Origin: Afipia clevelandensis ATCC 49720
Lineage (GTDB): Bacteria; Pseudomonadota; Alphaproteobacteria; Rhizobiales; Xanthobacteraceae
Length of the DNA stretch: 64,000 nucleotides
NCBI RefSeq assembly: GCF_000336555.1
Contig: NZ_KB375281.1
Span: 928,899-992,898 of the forward strand
Direction of reading: 5' to 3'
In this document: positions 1 to 7,396 of the stretch, piece after piece
How the letters are laid out: each line of letters opens with the position of its first letter
Position numbering within the stretch: the first letter of the stretch is position 1
Position numbers and translations under genes: made by a program
Notes under the pieces: generated by a model
Databases searched by the model: none
What the model was told of the DNA's origin: nothing
What the model saw: the letters and a program-made list of their open reading frames with translations, nothing else

Positions 1-130
1 CTTCAGGGTGAGTGACTTGCACCTTGGCAACTGACAATGCCTCGGCTGAATGCCAGTAGGAGCGCGCGTAATTGAACAGACCTACGGGCGTAGTTCGTTC
101 ATCCTGATCGAATTTTGCCGGTTGGTTCAT
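1..130 (-). CDS. Unknown protein, N-terminal 43 residues only (possibly HEPN-like)
   Basis: An open frame starts with ATG at 130 and runs off the left edge of the window. An AGGA ribosome-binding site lies just upstream at 137-140. The visible residues begin MNQPAKFDQDERTTPVGLFN and include an aromatic-rich stretch (NYARSYWHSAEAL). This resembles the N-terminus of small HEPN-like proteins found in rhizobial accessory regions, but 43 residues are too few to assign a family. It lies downstream of, and on the same strand as, the gene at 290-1246, with an inverted repeat between them. Confidence 0.55.
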   Translation of the reverse strand, partial: MNQPAKFDQDERTTPVGLFNYARSYWHSAEALSVAKVQVTHPE

Positions 131-154
131 CGAAAGTCCTCAGCCAAATCAAAT

Positions 155-180
155 CAACATCAGCATTATAGCCGATGTTG
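155..180. promoter_or_regulatory. Inverted repeat upstream of the partial gene, candidate operator
   Basis: Ten-base arms (CAACATCAGC and GCCGATGTTG, one mismatch) flank an ATTATA centre, 25 bases upstream of the start codon at 130. The position suits a repressor site in the promoter of the partial gene. No partner is known. Confidence 0.4.
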
Positions 181-289
181 TGGGAGCCCTCTGGGGATAA
201 CGCCGATAGAACAGTGTTAGTTGGCTGGGAAAAGTATGGGCTATTGAAATTACTAGGTTATTTTCTCAAAAGTGGTGACTTCTGTGGGG

Positions 290-1246
290 TTAAACATGGC
301 GCAGGGCCTTGCTCCCCGTAGCGTCCCATGACAATCGGTTTGGCAGCCTGATTTCCTCATTTGAAGGAATAAGCAGCCGAGGGAAGATGTCTTTCACGCG
401 CTGAACGTATTCAAGGTCTCGATTGGCCCAGATGCGTGTCGCACGTTTTGCCAGCATCGCCCGATAACGCTCTCGCCGGGCAGACGGCTTTGTATTCTTT
501 CTCATGTGACGTTGATGTTCGGCCCGCAAAGTTTTGCGAATGGCGGCCTGAACCGCCTTAGCAACCTTACTACTAACGAAAGTCTGCGAAACATCGAAGC
601 AACCGCGGAAAACCGCAGCCGGGTTGATAGCGGGGGTTTCGTCCGCAAAAGCGATACCGTAAATCCGTTCGATGTTTTCAGTCCCAAGCACGCGAAGCTC
701 GTTTTTATGCACCGGCGGGCCACTCCAGTCGCGTTTCGACACGCGGTCGAAATAAAGAAGATTATCCAGCGAGCGTTCTGAGGTGTGCGCGTTCGGAACG
801 TAGTACACGCTACCGTTCTCAAAGGTGTTCATTATCCCGGCGGCGCGATTACGCATAATGAGATGTTGTCTGATCCAATCGGTTAGCTGGGCAAACGTCA
901 AACGGTCGGACGTCCAATCAAATGAAAGGTCTAACCGGCGCAGAGTGCCCCCGCGTTCTCGTTGCCATAGGCCCAGCAATTCAAGCATCTCTCGTTGCGG
1001 GCACTGAACCTTCACTACGAAGCCTATGATGTCATAGCGATAGGTCATCGCGTTCCATCGGCGCGTCATATCCATGCGGACACGCCGACCGTAAATCAGT
1101 TGAAGATTTTGACGGTCGCCCGCTTGAGGCGGCCCGGAAATAAAAACGTGAAGAGTATCGATGTAGGCGCTGAGCCAAGCGACATACCGGCTTAGGCCGG
1201 TGCAATGCCGGACGCGTCGTTTTGTCGGTTCTGCAGCCCGCAACAT
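290..1246 (-). CDS. Phage/plasmid-type unknown protein, possibly replication-related
   Basis: This 318-residue protein matches nothing I can name with certainty. The central part (LRRLDLSFDWT and following) resembles the conserved core of some plasmid and phage replication initiators, and the C-terminal third is strongly basic (Lys/Arg-rich), as in DNA-binding proteins. The frame is open up to a GTG at 1369, but ATG 1246 is preferred because a GGGGG ribosome-binding stretch lies 6 bases upstream and the extra 41 residues look non-coding. The choice leaves a divergent promoter region (1247-1545) shared with the next gene. Replication is a weak inference. Confidence 0.55.
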   Translation of the reverse strand: MLRAAEPTKRRVRHCTGLSRYVAWLSAYIDTLHVFISGPPQAGDRQNLQLIYGRRVRMDMTRRWNAMTYRYDIIGFVVKVQCPQREMLELLGLWQRERGGTLRRLDLSFDWTSDRLTFAQLTDWIRQHLIMRNRAAGIMNTFENGSVYYVPNAHTSERSLDNLLYFDRVSKRDWSGPPVHKNELRVLGTENIERIYGIAFADETPAINPAAVFRGCFDVSQTFVSSKVAKAVQAAIRKTLRAEHQRHMRKNTKPSARRERYRAMLAKRATRIWANRDLEYVQRVKDIFPRLLIPSNEEIRLPNRLSWDATGSKALRHV

Positions 1247-1514
1247 ACTTGCCCCCAAAACGCTGACTAAAGCGTTCTCCCTGTCACTCCCTCTCGGGAG
1301 TCCATTCCGGCACGCCAGCGGGAATTGGCGGTTCGGTCGGCCTGCTGAAGGCCATTTGTCGGGCGACACAAGGCGCTGTGTTGCGTTTTCGCCTAGAATT
1401 GCGCAAGCGCTGTTCGCGTCGTCACCGAACTATTGTAGCCTGCGCTCAGCGTTGTGAAAACGGTTCTAACAAAGGATGCGTGTCTGTGCGCATGCAACCA
1501 AAACGGACAACCAA

Positions 1515-1530
1515 TTCCGGCATGCCGGAA
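1515..1530. promoter_or_regulatory. Perfect 16-bp palindrome, candidate operator
   Basis: TTCCGGCATGCCGGAA is a perfect palindrome ending 15 bases before the ATG at 1546, in the region between two divergent genes. Fourteen bases of it (AATTCCGGCATGCC, from 1513) recur at 6482-6495 in the other long gap of the element. A regulator encoded by the element could bind both. Confidence 0.4.
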
Positions 1531-1545
1531 CGAGAGGATAAACGC

Positions 1546-1851
1546 ATGGGTGCCAAGGACGACCACGATTGGTCCTACTACCGCGGTAGGCCAGCGCCAA
1601 CGATACGGCGCATACCGAAGCGGCAGGCTGAGCACTCTCCGCCGCGCCGTCGTTTTCGACCTGAGAGGCTTCCTTCATTGAAATCGGAAGTTAAGCGGAT
1701 GATTGCGGCGGAAGCTGACATGAGCTTGGACGACATCATGCATCGGCTGCGGCGCTTCGAGGTCACGGTATCGCGGACAACGGTCAGCGGCATCATGACC
1801 GAGTTCAGGCATTCCGTGCGCATCATGCGCGAGGCCGGGCTGCTGAAATAA
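1546..1851 (+). CDS. Small basic protein with possible C-terminal helix-turn-helix
   Basis: This is a 101-residue protein of unknown function. The N-terminal half is Arg/Pro-rich and probably disordered; residues from about 45 (LKSEVKRMIAAEADMSLDD and onward) form three predicted helices that look like a winged-helix or helix-turn-helix unit. The ATG at 1546 is chosen because GAGAGGA lies 7 bases upstream; earlier in-frame starts at 1378 (GTG) and 1522 lack this. It is the only plus-strand gene in the left half of the element and could be its regulator. Confidence 0.55.
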   Translation: MGAKDDHDWSYYRGRPAPTIRRIPKRQAEHSPPRRRFRPERLPSLKSEVKRMIAAEADMSLDDIMHRLRRFEVTVSRTTVSGIMTEFRHSVRIMREAGLLK

Positions 1852-1853
1852 AA

Positions 1854-1891
1854 CGGCCCGACGTGCGTGGGGGTCACAGCACATCGGGCCG
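1854..1891. terminator. Stem-loop just after the gene at 1546-1851
   Basis: The arms CGGCCCGACGTGC and GCACATCGGGCCG pair with one mismatch, starting 3 bases after the stop codon. There is no T-run, so termination would have to be factor-assisted or the hairpin may only protect the mRNA. Confidence 0.4.
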
Positions 1892-2072
1892 GATTGCCTG
1901 CCGCGCCGTTGGTTGCCAGCCGCAGACTCTAAGGAGAAGCGCAAACACCCTAGTAGTTTGCTCGTCACGCTCCGAAGGTAAGCAGAGCCACGAGTTGTCG
2001 CGGTTCGTTTCTATGAAGGGCCACTCACGACTGACGCCCCGCCAGCCTAGGTAATGTTAGACCTCGCTGGCC

Positions 2073-2104
2073 ATTCGCCGGAGACCAGAGCGTATCCGGC
2101 GAAT
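2073..2104 (-). terminator. Perfect 10-bp stem-loop after the terminase-linked operon
   Basis: ATTCGCCGGA and TCCGGCGAAT pair perfectly around a 12-base loop, 4 bases beyond the stop codon of the minus-strand gene ending at 2109. It lacks a T-run. Its position at the end of the terL operon suggests a transcription end or mRNA-stabilising role. Confidence 0.45.
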
Positions 2105-2108
2105 TCGA

Positions 2109-2924
2109 TCACGCGGCCTTTGCCGCGCCTTTGTCCTTCAATTCCAACCCCAGCAAAGCGAAAGCCGATATGAACGGGCGATAAACAATCCGCTGCCCTT
2201 CGTTCTCCGCCATGCGGATAAGCTCGACCTCACGCCGCTCTTGGGCGAGAAGTTCAGCACGAAGCTCGGCCATCGCCTTGGCTTTGTCTTCTGCTGACAT
2301 AGCGAGCGAAGGCTCAGGTAGCCGGTCGATTTCAGCATGGAGGCTTTCGCGGAATAGATCTGGAATGACGAAGTTCAGAATTGAAGCGATGGGCAGCTTG
2401 GTGGTGTACGATGCTGGATCGCTGAACTCGATACCGAACTTGCCGTGTCTGCTCGCATTGATCCGAGGCCGCGCATCGCCGGGAAGATTATCTAGCCACG
2501 CGTCGCATGCAGCCTTCTGTTCTGCGCGAGTCGGTGAAGCGTGGCGCACGCGCCGCAATTCAGCGTCGATGTCAGCAATGCGTTGGCGAGCGTCCGCAAT
2601 CGCTGACAGGATCGTTTCGCCCCTGTCCAGCCGAACCCTCACATGCTTCGCGTCGACCACATCATGCTTCAAGGTTTCCTGAAACGCGCCGACCTGCGCC
2701 AGCAGTTGTGCCAGCGCATCGGCATGCTGCTTATGATCGGCCAGACTTCCTTGTAATCGCGAAATCTCAAATTCTATGGAAGCCGCGTCTGGAGGATTGT
2801 GCGGGAGCAGGCGGCGAAGCTGCGAAATGCGAGCAACAGTTGAGTCCACCAATACGGCTGCATCGTCTCGCCGCAAGCGCAACTCCAGAACCCGCGCCAG
2901 CGCTTTTTGTGTCAGGCCCGCCAT
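2109..2924 (-). CDS. Unknown phage-element protein with long coiled coil
   Basis: A 271-residue protein with no signal peptide or membrane segment. Residues about 25-150 are Leu/Arg/Glu/Gln-rich with heptad-like spacing (for example RISQLRRLLP, LADHKQHADALAQLLAQ), indicating a coiled coil, and another helical Ala/Glu-rich stretch follows near the C-terminus. Its start overlaps the stop of the upstream gene (TGATG), so it is translated with the terL cassette. Scaffold-like and DNA-packaging accessory roles are both possible; neither is shown. Confidence 0.65.
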   Translation of the reverse strand: MAGLTQKALARVLELRLRRDDAAVLVDSTVARISQLRRLLPHNPPDAASIEFEISRLQGSLADHKQHADALAQLLAQVGAFQETLKHDVVDAKHVRVRLDRGETILSAIADARQRIADIDAELRRVRHASPTRAEQKAACDAWLDNLPGDARPRINASRHGKFGIEFSDPASYTTKLPIASILNFVIPDLFRESLHAEIDRLPEPSLAMSAEDKAKAMAELRAELLAQERREVELIRMAENEGQRIVYRPFISAFALLGLELKDKGAAKAA

Positions 2925-3322
2925 CAGGCACCTGCCGTAATGTATGCCTGCTCAAGCCGCGCATTGCGGCGCGCGTATGCCGCGTCCGCATCCTGCGTGA
3001 CCTGTGGCTGCGGTGCGGCCTGCGGCTTGATCTGCTCAGGCCCAGCCGATAGCGCATCTTGCCATGCGTCACTGAGGCGCTGCTTGTTTGCAAAGAAGCG
3101 TTCGGCGCGACCCGCATTGTCGGAGTCTGTGACGTAACCGGGCGCATGCCTCGGTACTGCGGGTGTCACGCTGTCCTGAACGACGAGGCGCTGCATGGCG
3201 TCGAGGCCATCAAGCATCGTAAAATCTGAGCGCAGAACTTCGCCGTCCTTCAGGACATCGTTGCCTTCCGCGTATCTCAGGAAGTTTCCGTTCGCATCGT
3301 AGATTTTGGCTTTGCGTTTCAT
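2924..3322 (-). CDS. Unknown small protein translationally coupled to terL
   Basis: A 132-residue protein. The first 30 residues (MKRKAKIYDANGNFLRYAEG) look like a short beta-rich unit, followed by a Gln/Ala/Pro-rich linker and a charged C-terminal helix. Its ATG overlaps the terL stop by 4 bases (ATGA) and its own stop overlaps the next start by one base, so the three genes form one tight operon. In phages the place directly after the large terminase is often taken by a portal or head gene, but this protein is far too small for that. Confidence 0.65.
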   Translation of the reverse strand: MKRKAKIYDANGNFLRYAEGNDVLKDGEVLRSDFTMLDGLDAMQRLVVQDSVTPAVPRHAPGYVTDSDNAGRAERFFANKQRLSDAWQDALSAGPEQIKPQAAPQPQVTQDADAAYARRNARLEQAYITAGA

Positions 3323-4869
3323 AGTCGTCGTCCTCCTGTCATGTAGAAGTTGCGTTGCATTCGCTGGAACAGGCGAGCATCATCCTCACCGTCGGATACC
3401 CAGTTCATGCTGACGTCATAGGCGTATTTCTTCACCTGAATGTTGGTGAGCGCGCCTGCGACCACGTTAGCGACGTCGTCGTGCGCGCTGGGCGCGTGAT
3501 CGATGCTGTCCTTGCCGCTGCGTGCGGTGCGGCGTTCCAGCGATGAAAGCTGGGCGACGAGTCGCGGATGGTCGAGTAAGTCGACGCGCTTTGAATTGAG
3601 CAGCGGAAGGAAATCGCGGTACAGATCTGATTTTGGCTTGGCTGACTGCTCAAGCGTGATGCTGTTGCGCTTGAATGCTTCAACCGGAAATGCGCCCGCG
3701 AATTTATCGGACAGCGCCTTGGTGATGCCGTAGCTCTTGAGCGTAGCCGCAAAATCCTGCGCGACTTGTTCGGGGCTGAACGGCGGCTTCACTTCTCGGA
3801 TACAGTCCAGCACGCCCATGCCGGTTTTCTTATCCTTGTGAGCAATTGCCAGCGTGAATGAGTCCTTGCCAGAGCCGCCAGCGGGATCGACGAAGGCTGA
3901 GTAGTTGACGCCTTGTTCTGGCGCGCGCTCTCGGATGCCTTCGCTGATGCAGGCTTCGACGGCTTCGCGGGAAATGAACGACTCAATGTCGTTTCGGAAC
4001 TGGCCCAGCCATTCGGCGGCAGCGGATGCTGGGTCCTTCGCCATGGCTTCGTCAATGATGGACTGGTCGATCGTGGGGTTCATCGTGCGCGTCGGCGCTT
4101 GCCAGACAAGGACGTTGTCACCGTTCTTGCCATAGTGTTCGCGATGCGCGTCGTACAGCGCGCCGCGCTTGGCGTAAGGCGAAGATGCAACCAGCAACAT
4201 GCTGTTGGGAAACTGAGCCATGCCGGGCTTAACGGCGGTAATGATCTCGGAGTCGGTGCTGGCTGCGTCCTCGTCACTGGCCATGAACGCGGCCTCGTCC
4301 AAAAGGCAGGCGACAATCGCGTAGCCGCGCAACGAGCGATGCGAAGCCGTGCCGACTTCAATGCTGATGTTGGTTGAAAGGTCGAAGCCTTCGGCCCAAG
4401 TGCGGGTCACCAACCGGCTGAGCGCGGGAACGCCAGTTAGCAACGCCGTGATGTAGCGTAAGATTGTCCGGGCTTGGCGGCGGTCGGACGCAACGATGAA
4501 GATTGTCCCGCGTTCGCCGGGGGCCAGGTATTTGCGGTACGAGTGAAAACAAGCGAGCCACACAGCGACGAGCGCGAGGATGAAACTCTTGCCCGACCGC
4601 CGTCCGCAGATGAGAAAGATTTCGCGAGCAACCGATGACGGGTTTTCAGTGCGGCCGGTGCATTCGCGGAAGATGCGGGCCTGCTCGCCTGACAGCGGCA
4701 ATCCGAACAGAGCTTTCAAGAATGAGAACCATGCCGTCCAGCCTGCAGGGTTGCGCGAAAACCATGGGGCGAATAGCGCATCGTCAGCGATGGCATCGAG
4801 CAACGTCAACGGCCCGGCTGGGTTGACCGCTCGGTGCGTCTGGCGCTGGTATCGGTTCGTTGAGGCCAT
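3319..4869 (-). CDS. Phage terminase large subunit
   Basis: A 516-residue DNA-packaging motor. The ATPase half shows a Walker A motif GRRSGKS (residues 89-95), a Walker B motif ending LLDEAAF with Asp191-Glu192, and a coupling motif LLVASSPY (225-232). The nuclease half has an RNase H-like acid set: Asp328 in FVDPAGG, Asp388 in LSDKFAGA, and Asp464-Asp465 in HDDVANVVAGAL. All motifs expected for an active enzyme are present and the length is normal. It normally pairs with a small subunit and a portal; a candidate for the former is at 5830-6342, none for the latter is seen. Confidence 0.92.
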   Translation of the reverse strand: MASTNRYQRQTHRAVNPAGPLTLLDAIADDALFAPWFSRNPAGWTAWFSFLKALFGLPLSGEQARIFRECTGRTENPSSVAREIFLICGRRSGKSFILALVAVWLACFHSYRKYLAPGERGTIFIVASDRRQARTILRYITALLTGVPALSRLVTRTWAEGFDLSTNISIEVGTASHRSLRGYAIVACLLDEAAFMASDEDAASTDSEIITAVKPGMAQFPNSMLLVASSPYAKRGALYDAHREHYGKNGDNVLVWQAPTRTMNPTIDQSIIDEAMAKDPASAAAEWLGQFRNDIESFISREAVEACISEGIRERAPEQGVNYSAFVDPAGGSGKDSFTLAIAHKDKKTGMGVLDCIREVKPPFSPEQVAQDFAATLKSYGITKALSDKFAGAFPVEAFKRNSITLEQSAKPKSDLYRDFLPLLNSKRVDLLDHPRLVAQLSSLERRTARSGKDSIDHAPSAHDDVANVVAGALTNIQVKKYAYDVSMNWVSDGEDDARLFQRMQRNFYMTGGRRL

Positions 4870-5200
4870 GACGGGCCGCGCTCTCCGAACCCCTGACTAA
4901 GGGGCGTGAGGGGCGACAGACTCATACCTGCGAACGGTTCGCAAGTCCTATTTGGGGATAACCGATTGGTTTTAGACAGTTTTTCCCTGTCGAGGCCGAC
5001 GAGAGGCCATACGAGCCGGGGCGCGGGGTCGGCCCGGCGGAGGCCGAAAAACGCACCCAGACCCCGTTTCTGGCCGTTTGTCCGCATGGACGGCCTATCT
5101 AGGTGCCCGGGGGGGGGCAGCCGGGCAGCCGCCGGACCTACCAAGAGGCGGTCTTGAGCCAAGAGTACAACTCGTGCGGGTCCGGAAAGCCGCTATTCCG
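4870..5200. other. 331-base gap upstream of terL
   Basis: No convincing gene is present; the open frames here lack ribosome-binding sites and have odd composition. It holds a run of nine G (5109-5117) and GC-rich inverted segments. A packaging (cos/pac) site next to terL is possible but not shown. Confidence 0.4.
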
Positions 5201-5533
5201 TCAACCGCCGGTAGCCGTGATCTCGACCGGCACTTCCAATCCCTCCGGCCATTGCCCCGCCGCCTTGAGCCGCTCAATTTCCCTTCGCAGGCCGACCTTC
5301 ACCGCAGAGGGCAGCCGCGCCGCTTCGGCCAACGGTATGATTTCGATCAACGACCGCGTGTGCATCCGCGAGCTTTTCTTTCGCACGAGGTCGAGAACCT
5401 TGATGCTCACACCATCGAATTTATCGACGGCAACAGCGTAGCCAATCTCTTCAAAATGGTGCAGTTCGCCCGGTGGCGGGTGAATGCGGCTCGAATAGAA
5501 TGGCGGATGCTCAACCTGAGGCAGCTCTGACAT
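5201..5533 (-). CDS. Unknown small protein of the phage element
   Basis: A 110-residue protein. The N-terminal half is His/Pro-rich (for example IHPPPGELHHFEEIGYAV) and the C-terminal half has an amphipathic helix with Lys/Arg (VGLRREIERLKAAGQ). It has no membrane segment or recognisable catalytic motif. It lies 10 bases after the stop of the next gene on the same strand (5544-5765), so the two are probably co-transcribed. Confidence 0.55.
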   Translation of the reverse strand: MSELPQVEHPPFYSSRIHPPPGELHHFEEIGYAVAVDKFDGVSIKVLDLVRKKSSRMHTRSLIEIIPLAEAARLPSAVKVGLRREIERLKAAGQWPEGLEVPVEITATGG

Positions 5534-5543
5534 TCTGGGTCCC

Positions 5544-5765
5544 TTAAAACGGTGTGAAGTCCTTCAGAAACTTTCCTTGCGCACCATGCTTTAGGTGCAG
5601 CGATGTCGGCGTCATCACGCCTTCGCCAAGCTCAACGATGGCAAACTCATGGGCTGCGCGGGCGGCATCGCTCCAGCTTCCCACTTCAAGAACCTTAGAC
5701 AGATACGGCTCTAACTCGCCTTGGCGATACAACGAGGCAACATAAGGTTCGGGTACAGAGGTCAT
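5544..5765 (-). CDS. Unknown 73-residue protein of the phage element
   Basis: The protein starts MTSVPEPYVASLYRQGELEP and contains a helical segment followed by a beta-like tail. An AGAACGCC stretch precedes the ATG. No family is recognised. It lies between the genes at 5830-6342 and 5201-5533 in the same orientation. Confidence 0.5.
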   Translation of the reverse strand: MTSVPEPYVASLYRQGELEPYLSKVLEVGSWSDAARAAHEFAIVELGEGVMTPTSLHLKHGAQGKFLKDFTPF

Positions 5766-5829
5766 GTGGCGTTCTCCAATAGAGCGGCGATGAAGAACAA
5801 TATGGGCAACGACCGTCAGCCGTGCAAAT

Positions 5830-6342
5830 CTATCTAACCGGTCTAATGATGCGGCGAGGCCGCGACTCCGAGCCGTTCGCTACTGCTGCAATAGCTTCAT
5901 TGATCCGGCGCGCGGGCAGCGGTTCGTCGCGCTCAGGCTCAGCATCGACAACGTCCGGCTCGGACGCGTTGCCGTTGGCGGCGTGATAGCCTTCGAGCGG
6001 AGAGGGGCCGACATGCTTGGGTCTACGCTTCAGCCCGAGCGTGCTGAGCAGGCGCATCAGCGTGTTCACCACCGGCATGTAGCTTTCCAAGTCCAGCTTC
6101 TCGCCATCGGCCATTCTGGACTCATGCTGTTCGGCAGCGACGACCAACGATGCAGCGCGCCGGGCTAGGATGAGTTCGGCCTCGCTCATGGCGTCACTGC
6201 CCCCGAGGTCGCTGACAATGGAGCCGAGGACTTCCCGGTAGCGCCGGGCGACTAGACTTCGTTCGTCAACACGCTCTAGGAATAGCTGCTTGCCCGTTGT
6301 CACACGGGTTCTGGTTGTCCGGCTAAGTGATTTGTTTGACAT
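5830..6342 (-). CDS. Prophage-associated protein, candidate small terminase-like subunit
   Basis: A 170-residue protein with a mostly helical middle (RYREVLGSIVSDLGGSDAMS, then LARRAASLVVAAEQHESRM) and a disordered Pro/Glu-rich tail. Proteins with a similar ARRAA-type helical core are common just upstream of terminase genes in alphaproteobacterial prophages. By position (upstream of terL, same strand) and size it could be the DNA-recognition subunit of the terminase. This is an inference from context; no DNA-binding motif is clear. Confidence 0.55.
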   Translation of the reverse strand: MSNKSLSRTTRTRVTTGKQLFLERVDERSLVARRYREVLGSIVSDLGGSDAMSEAELILARRAASLVVAAEQHESRMADGEKLDLESYMPVVNTLMRLLSTLGLKRRPKHVGPSPLEGYHAANGNASEPDVVDAEPERDEPLPARRINEAIAAVANGSESRPRRIIRPVR

Positions 6343-6845
6343 CGCTTTTCCCAGTCACGAATGGCGGTTTCGACGCACGTAAGTGCTAAGAACCGAGCCA
6401 AAAAAGCAAGTCCACGCAGGAAAGGCCCGTTTTGTTGGGCTTCTGCGTTTCCGCCTCATGATACGAAATCAGAAGACCGGGAATTCCGGCATGCCCGCAT
6501 GGGGATAAGTCCGGTCGCGGAAGCAATGTTCGCGGGTTGGCATGCTTTTGAGGGCTTTCGGCGTTTTGGGCGTCTGTTGATAAGCGCAGGTTTTGGAGCC
6601 GATGGTCTCGGATTTTATCCTGCTAGGTCTGTCGGTTAGGTGGGTGAGCTATGTCCCGCCACTATGCGCATGCGCCTTCGGCGTGTTCGCGGATTTGGCC
6701 GTTTTGGGGCTGTTCGTGGATATGGGCTTGGGTTTGGCTTGGTGAGCGCTGGTCGGCGGGTTCTTGGGGGTAGTTTTTCGGGTGCCGAAGGTGGCGGGCA
6801 GGGCCAGGTCGATTGTCTAACCTTAGGCGAGATCGCGCCAAAAAT
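6343..6845. other. Gap without a convincing gene
   Basis: Short open frames exist but lack ribosome-binding sites and have non-coding composition (long G/T-rich stretch 6650-6790). At 6482-6495 it repeats 14 bases of the palindrome found at 1513-1526. It probably holds divergent promoters for the small cassette to the left and the gene at 6896. Confidence 0.4.
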
Positions 6846-6860
6846 GGAACATCTTGTTCC
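6846..6860. promoter_or_regulatory. GGAACA-TCT-TGTTCC inverted repeat, candidate operator
   Basis: Perfect 6-base arms around a 3-base centre, 35 bases upstream of the ATG at 6896. The core GAAC-N5-GTTC is LexA-like in appearance but does not match the direct-repeat LexA box of alphaproteobacteria, so an element-encoded repressor is as likely. Confidence 0.45.
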
Positions 6861-6895
6861 CGCTAGCTTGAGCCTTTCAAACAAGGGGGATAGCG

Positions 6896-7174
6896 ATGCA
6901 GCTTACATTTGAACGTTTCGACGCCCGCCGCCTGAACTTCATCGATATTTTTGACGAGGACTCAGGCAAGCGTGTGGGCCGTATCCGCACCAATGGTACC
7001 GGTTTCACCAACTCCGGTGGCATCGAGATTGAACTGTTCGACGGAAAATACAGCGCAAACGTTTCGACCTATCGAGAATGCTGGGGCTTCGTTCGCGGTG
7101 TACAATGCGTTTTGCGACATCTGACGTTCGCAACGGATGACGGCGTCCGAATGAAAGAGCTGACAGCCGCCTAG
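6896..7174 (+). CDS. Unknown 92-residue protein of the phage element
   Basis: The gene has a clear ribosome-binding site (AAGGGGG) 7 bases before the ATG. The protein is rich in beta-type segments (FIDIFDEDSGKRVGRIRTNG) and has no membrane segment. It converges on the regulator and integrase genes; only 2 bases separate it from the gene at 7177. The inverted repeat at 6846 probably controls it. It could be an early or regulatory protein; function unknown. Confidence 0.6.
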   Translation: MQLTFERFDARRLNFIDIFDEDSGKRVGRIRTNGTGFTNSGGIEIELFDGKYSANVSTYRECWGFVRGVQCVLRHLTFATDDGVRMKELTAA

Positions 7175-7176
7175 GC

Positions 7177-7389
7177 TCAGCCCCTTGCCATTCTCATGAT
7201 TTCCGCGTGGCTGTAGTAGACGCCGCCGCCGGGAACGTCCTTGATCGGCGTGAGCATACCAGCTTTTTCGCGCCGGATAATGGTCGACATGGATAGTCCT
7301 AAAATGGCCATCGCTTCCTTGCGCGGATAGCGAAGGCGTATCGGGCGGCGCTTGTATTGCTTAAGTTTGATAGGGGCGTCAGTCATCAC
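7177..7389 (-). CDS. AlpA-like helix-turn-helix regulator / excisionase
   Basis: A 70-residue DNA-binding protein of the AlpA/MerR-like type. The segment YPRKEAMAILGLSMSTIIRR forms the helix-turn-helix, followed by a short wing and the usual PGGGVYYSHAEI ending seen in prophage AlpA and excisionase proteins. It starts 7 bases after the integrase stop and is probably co-transcribed with it. Such proteins either switch on the integrase gene or direct excision. Confidence 0.8.
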   Translation of the reverse strand: MMTDAPIKLKQYKRRPIRLRYPRKEAMAILGLSMSTIIRREKAGMLTPIKDVPGGGVYYSHAEIMRMARG

Positions 7390-7396
7390 ACAGTCC

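Noticed and set aside
6846..6860. A classical LexA box
   Set aside because: Alphaproteobacterial LexA binds a GTTC-N7-GTTC direct repeat; this is an inverted repeat with 5-base spacing between GAAC and GTTC.
6361..6912. Two open frames (6361-6639 and 6640-6912) as genes
   Set aside because: No ribosome-binding sites, compositionally non-coding, and the second overlaps the better-supported gene at 6896.
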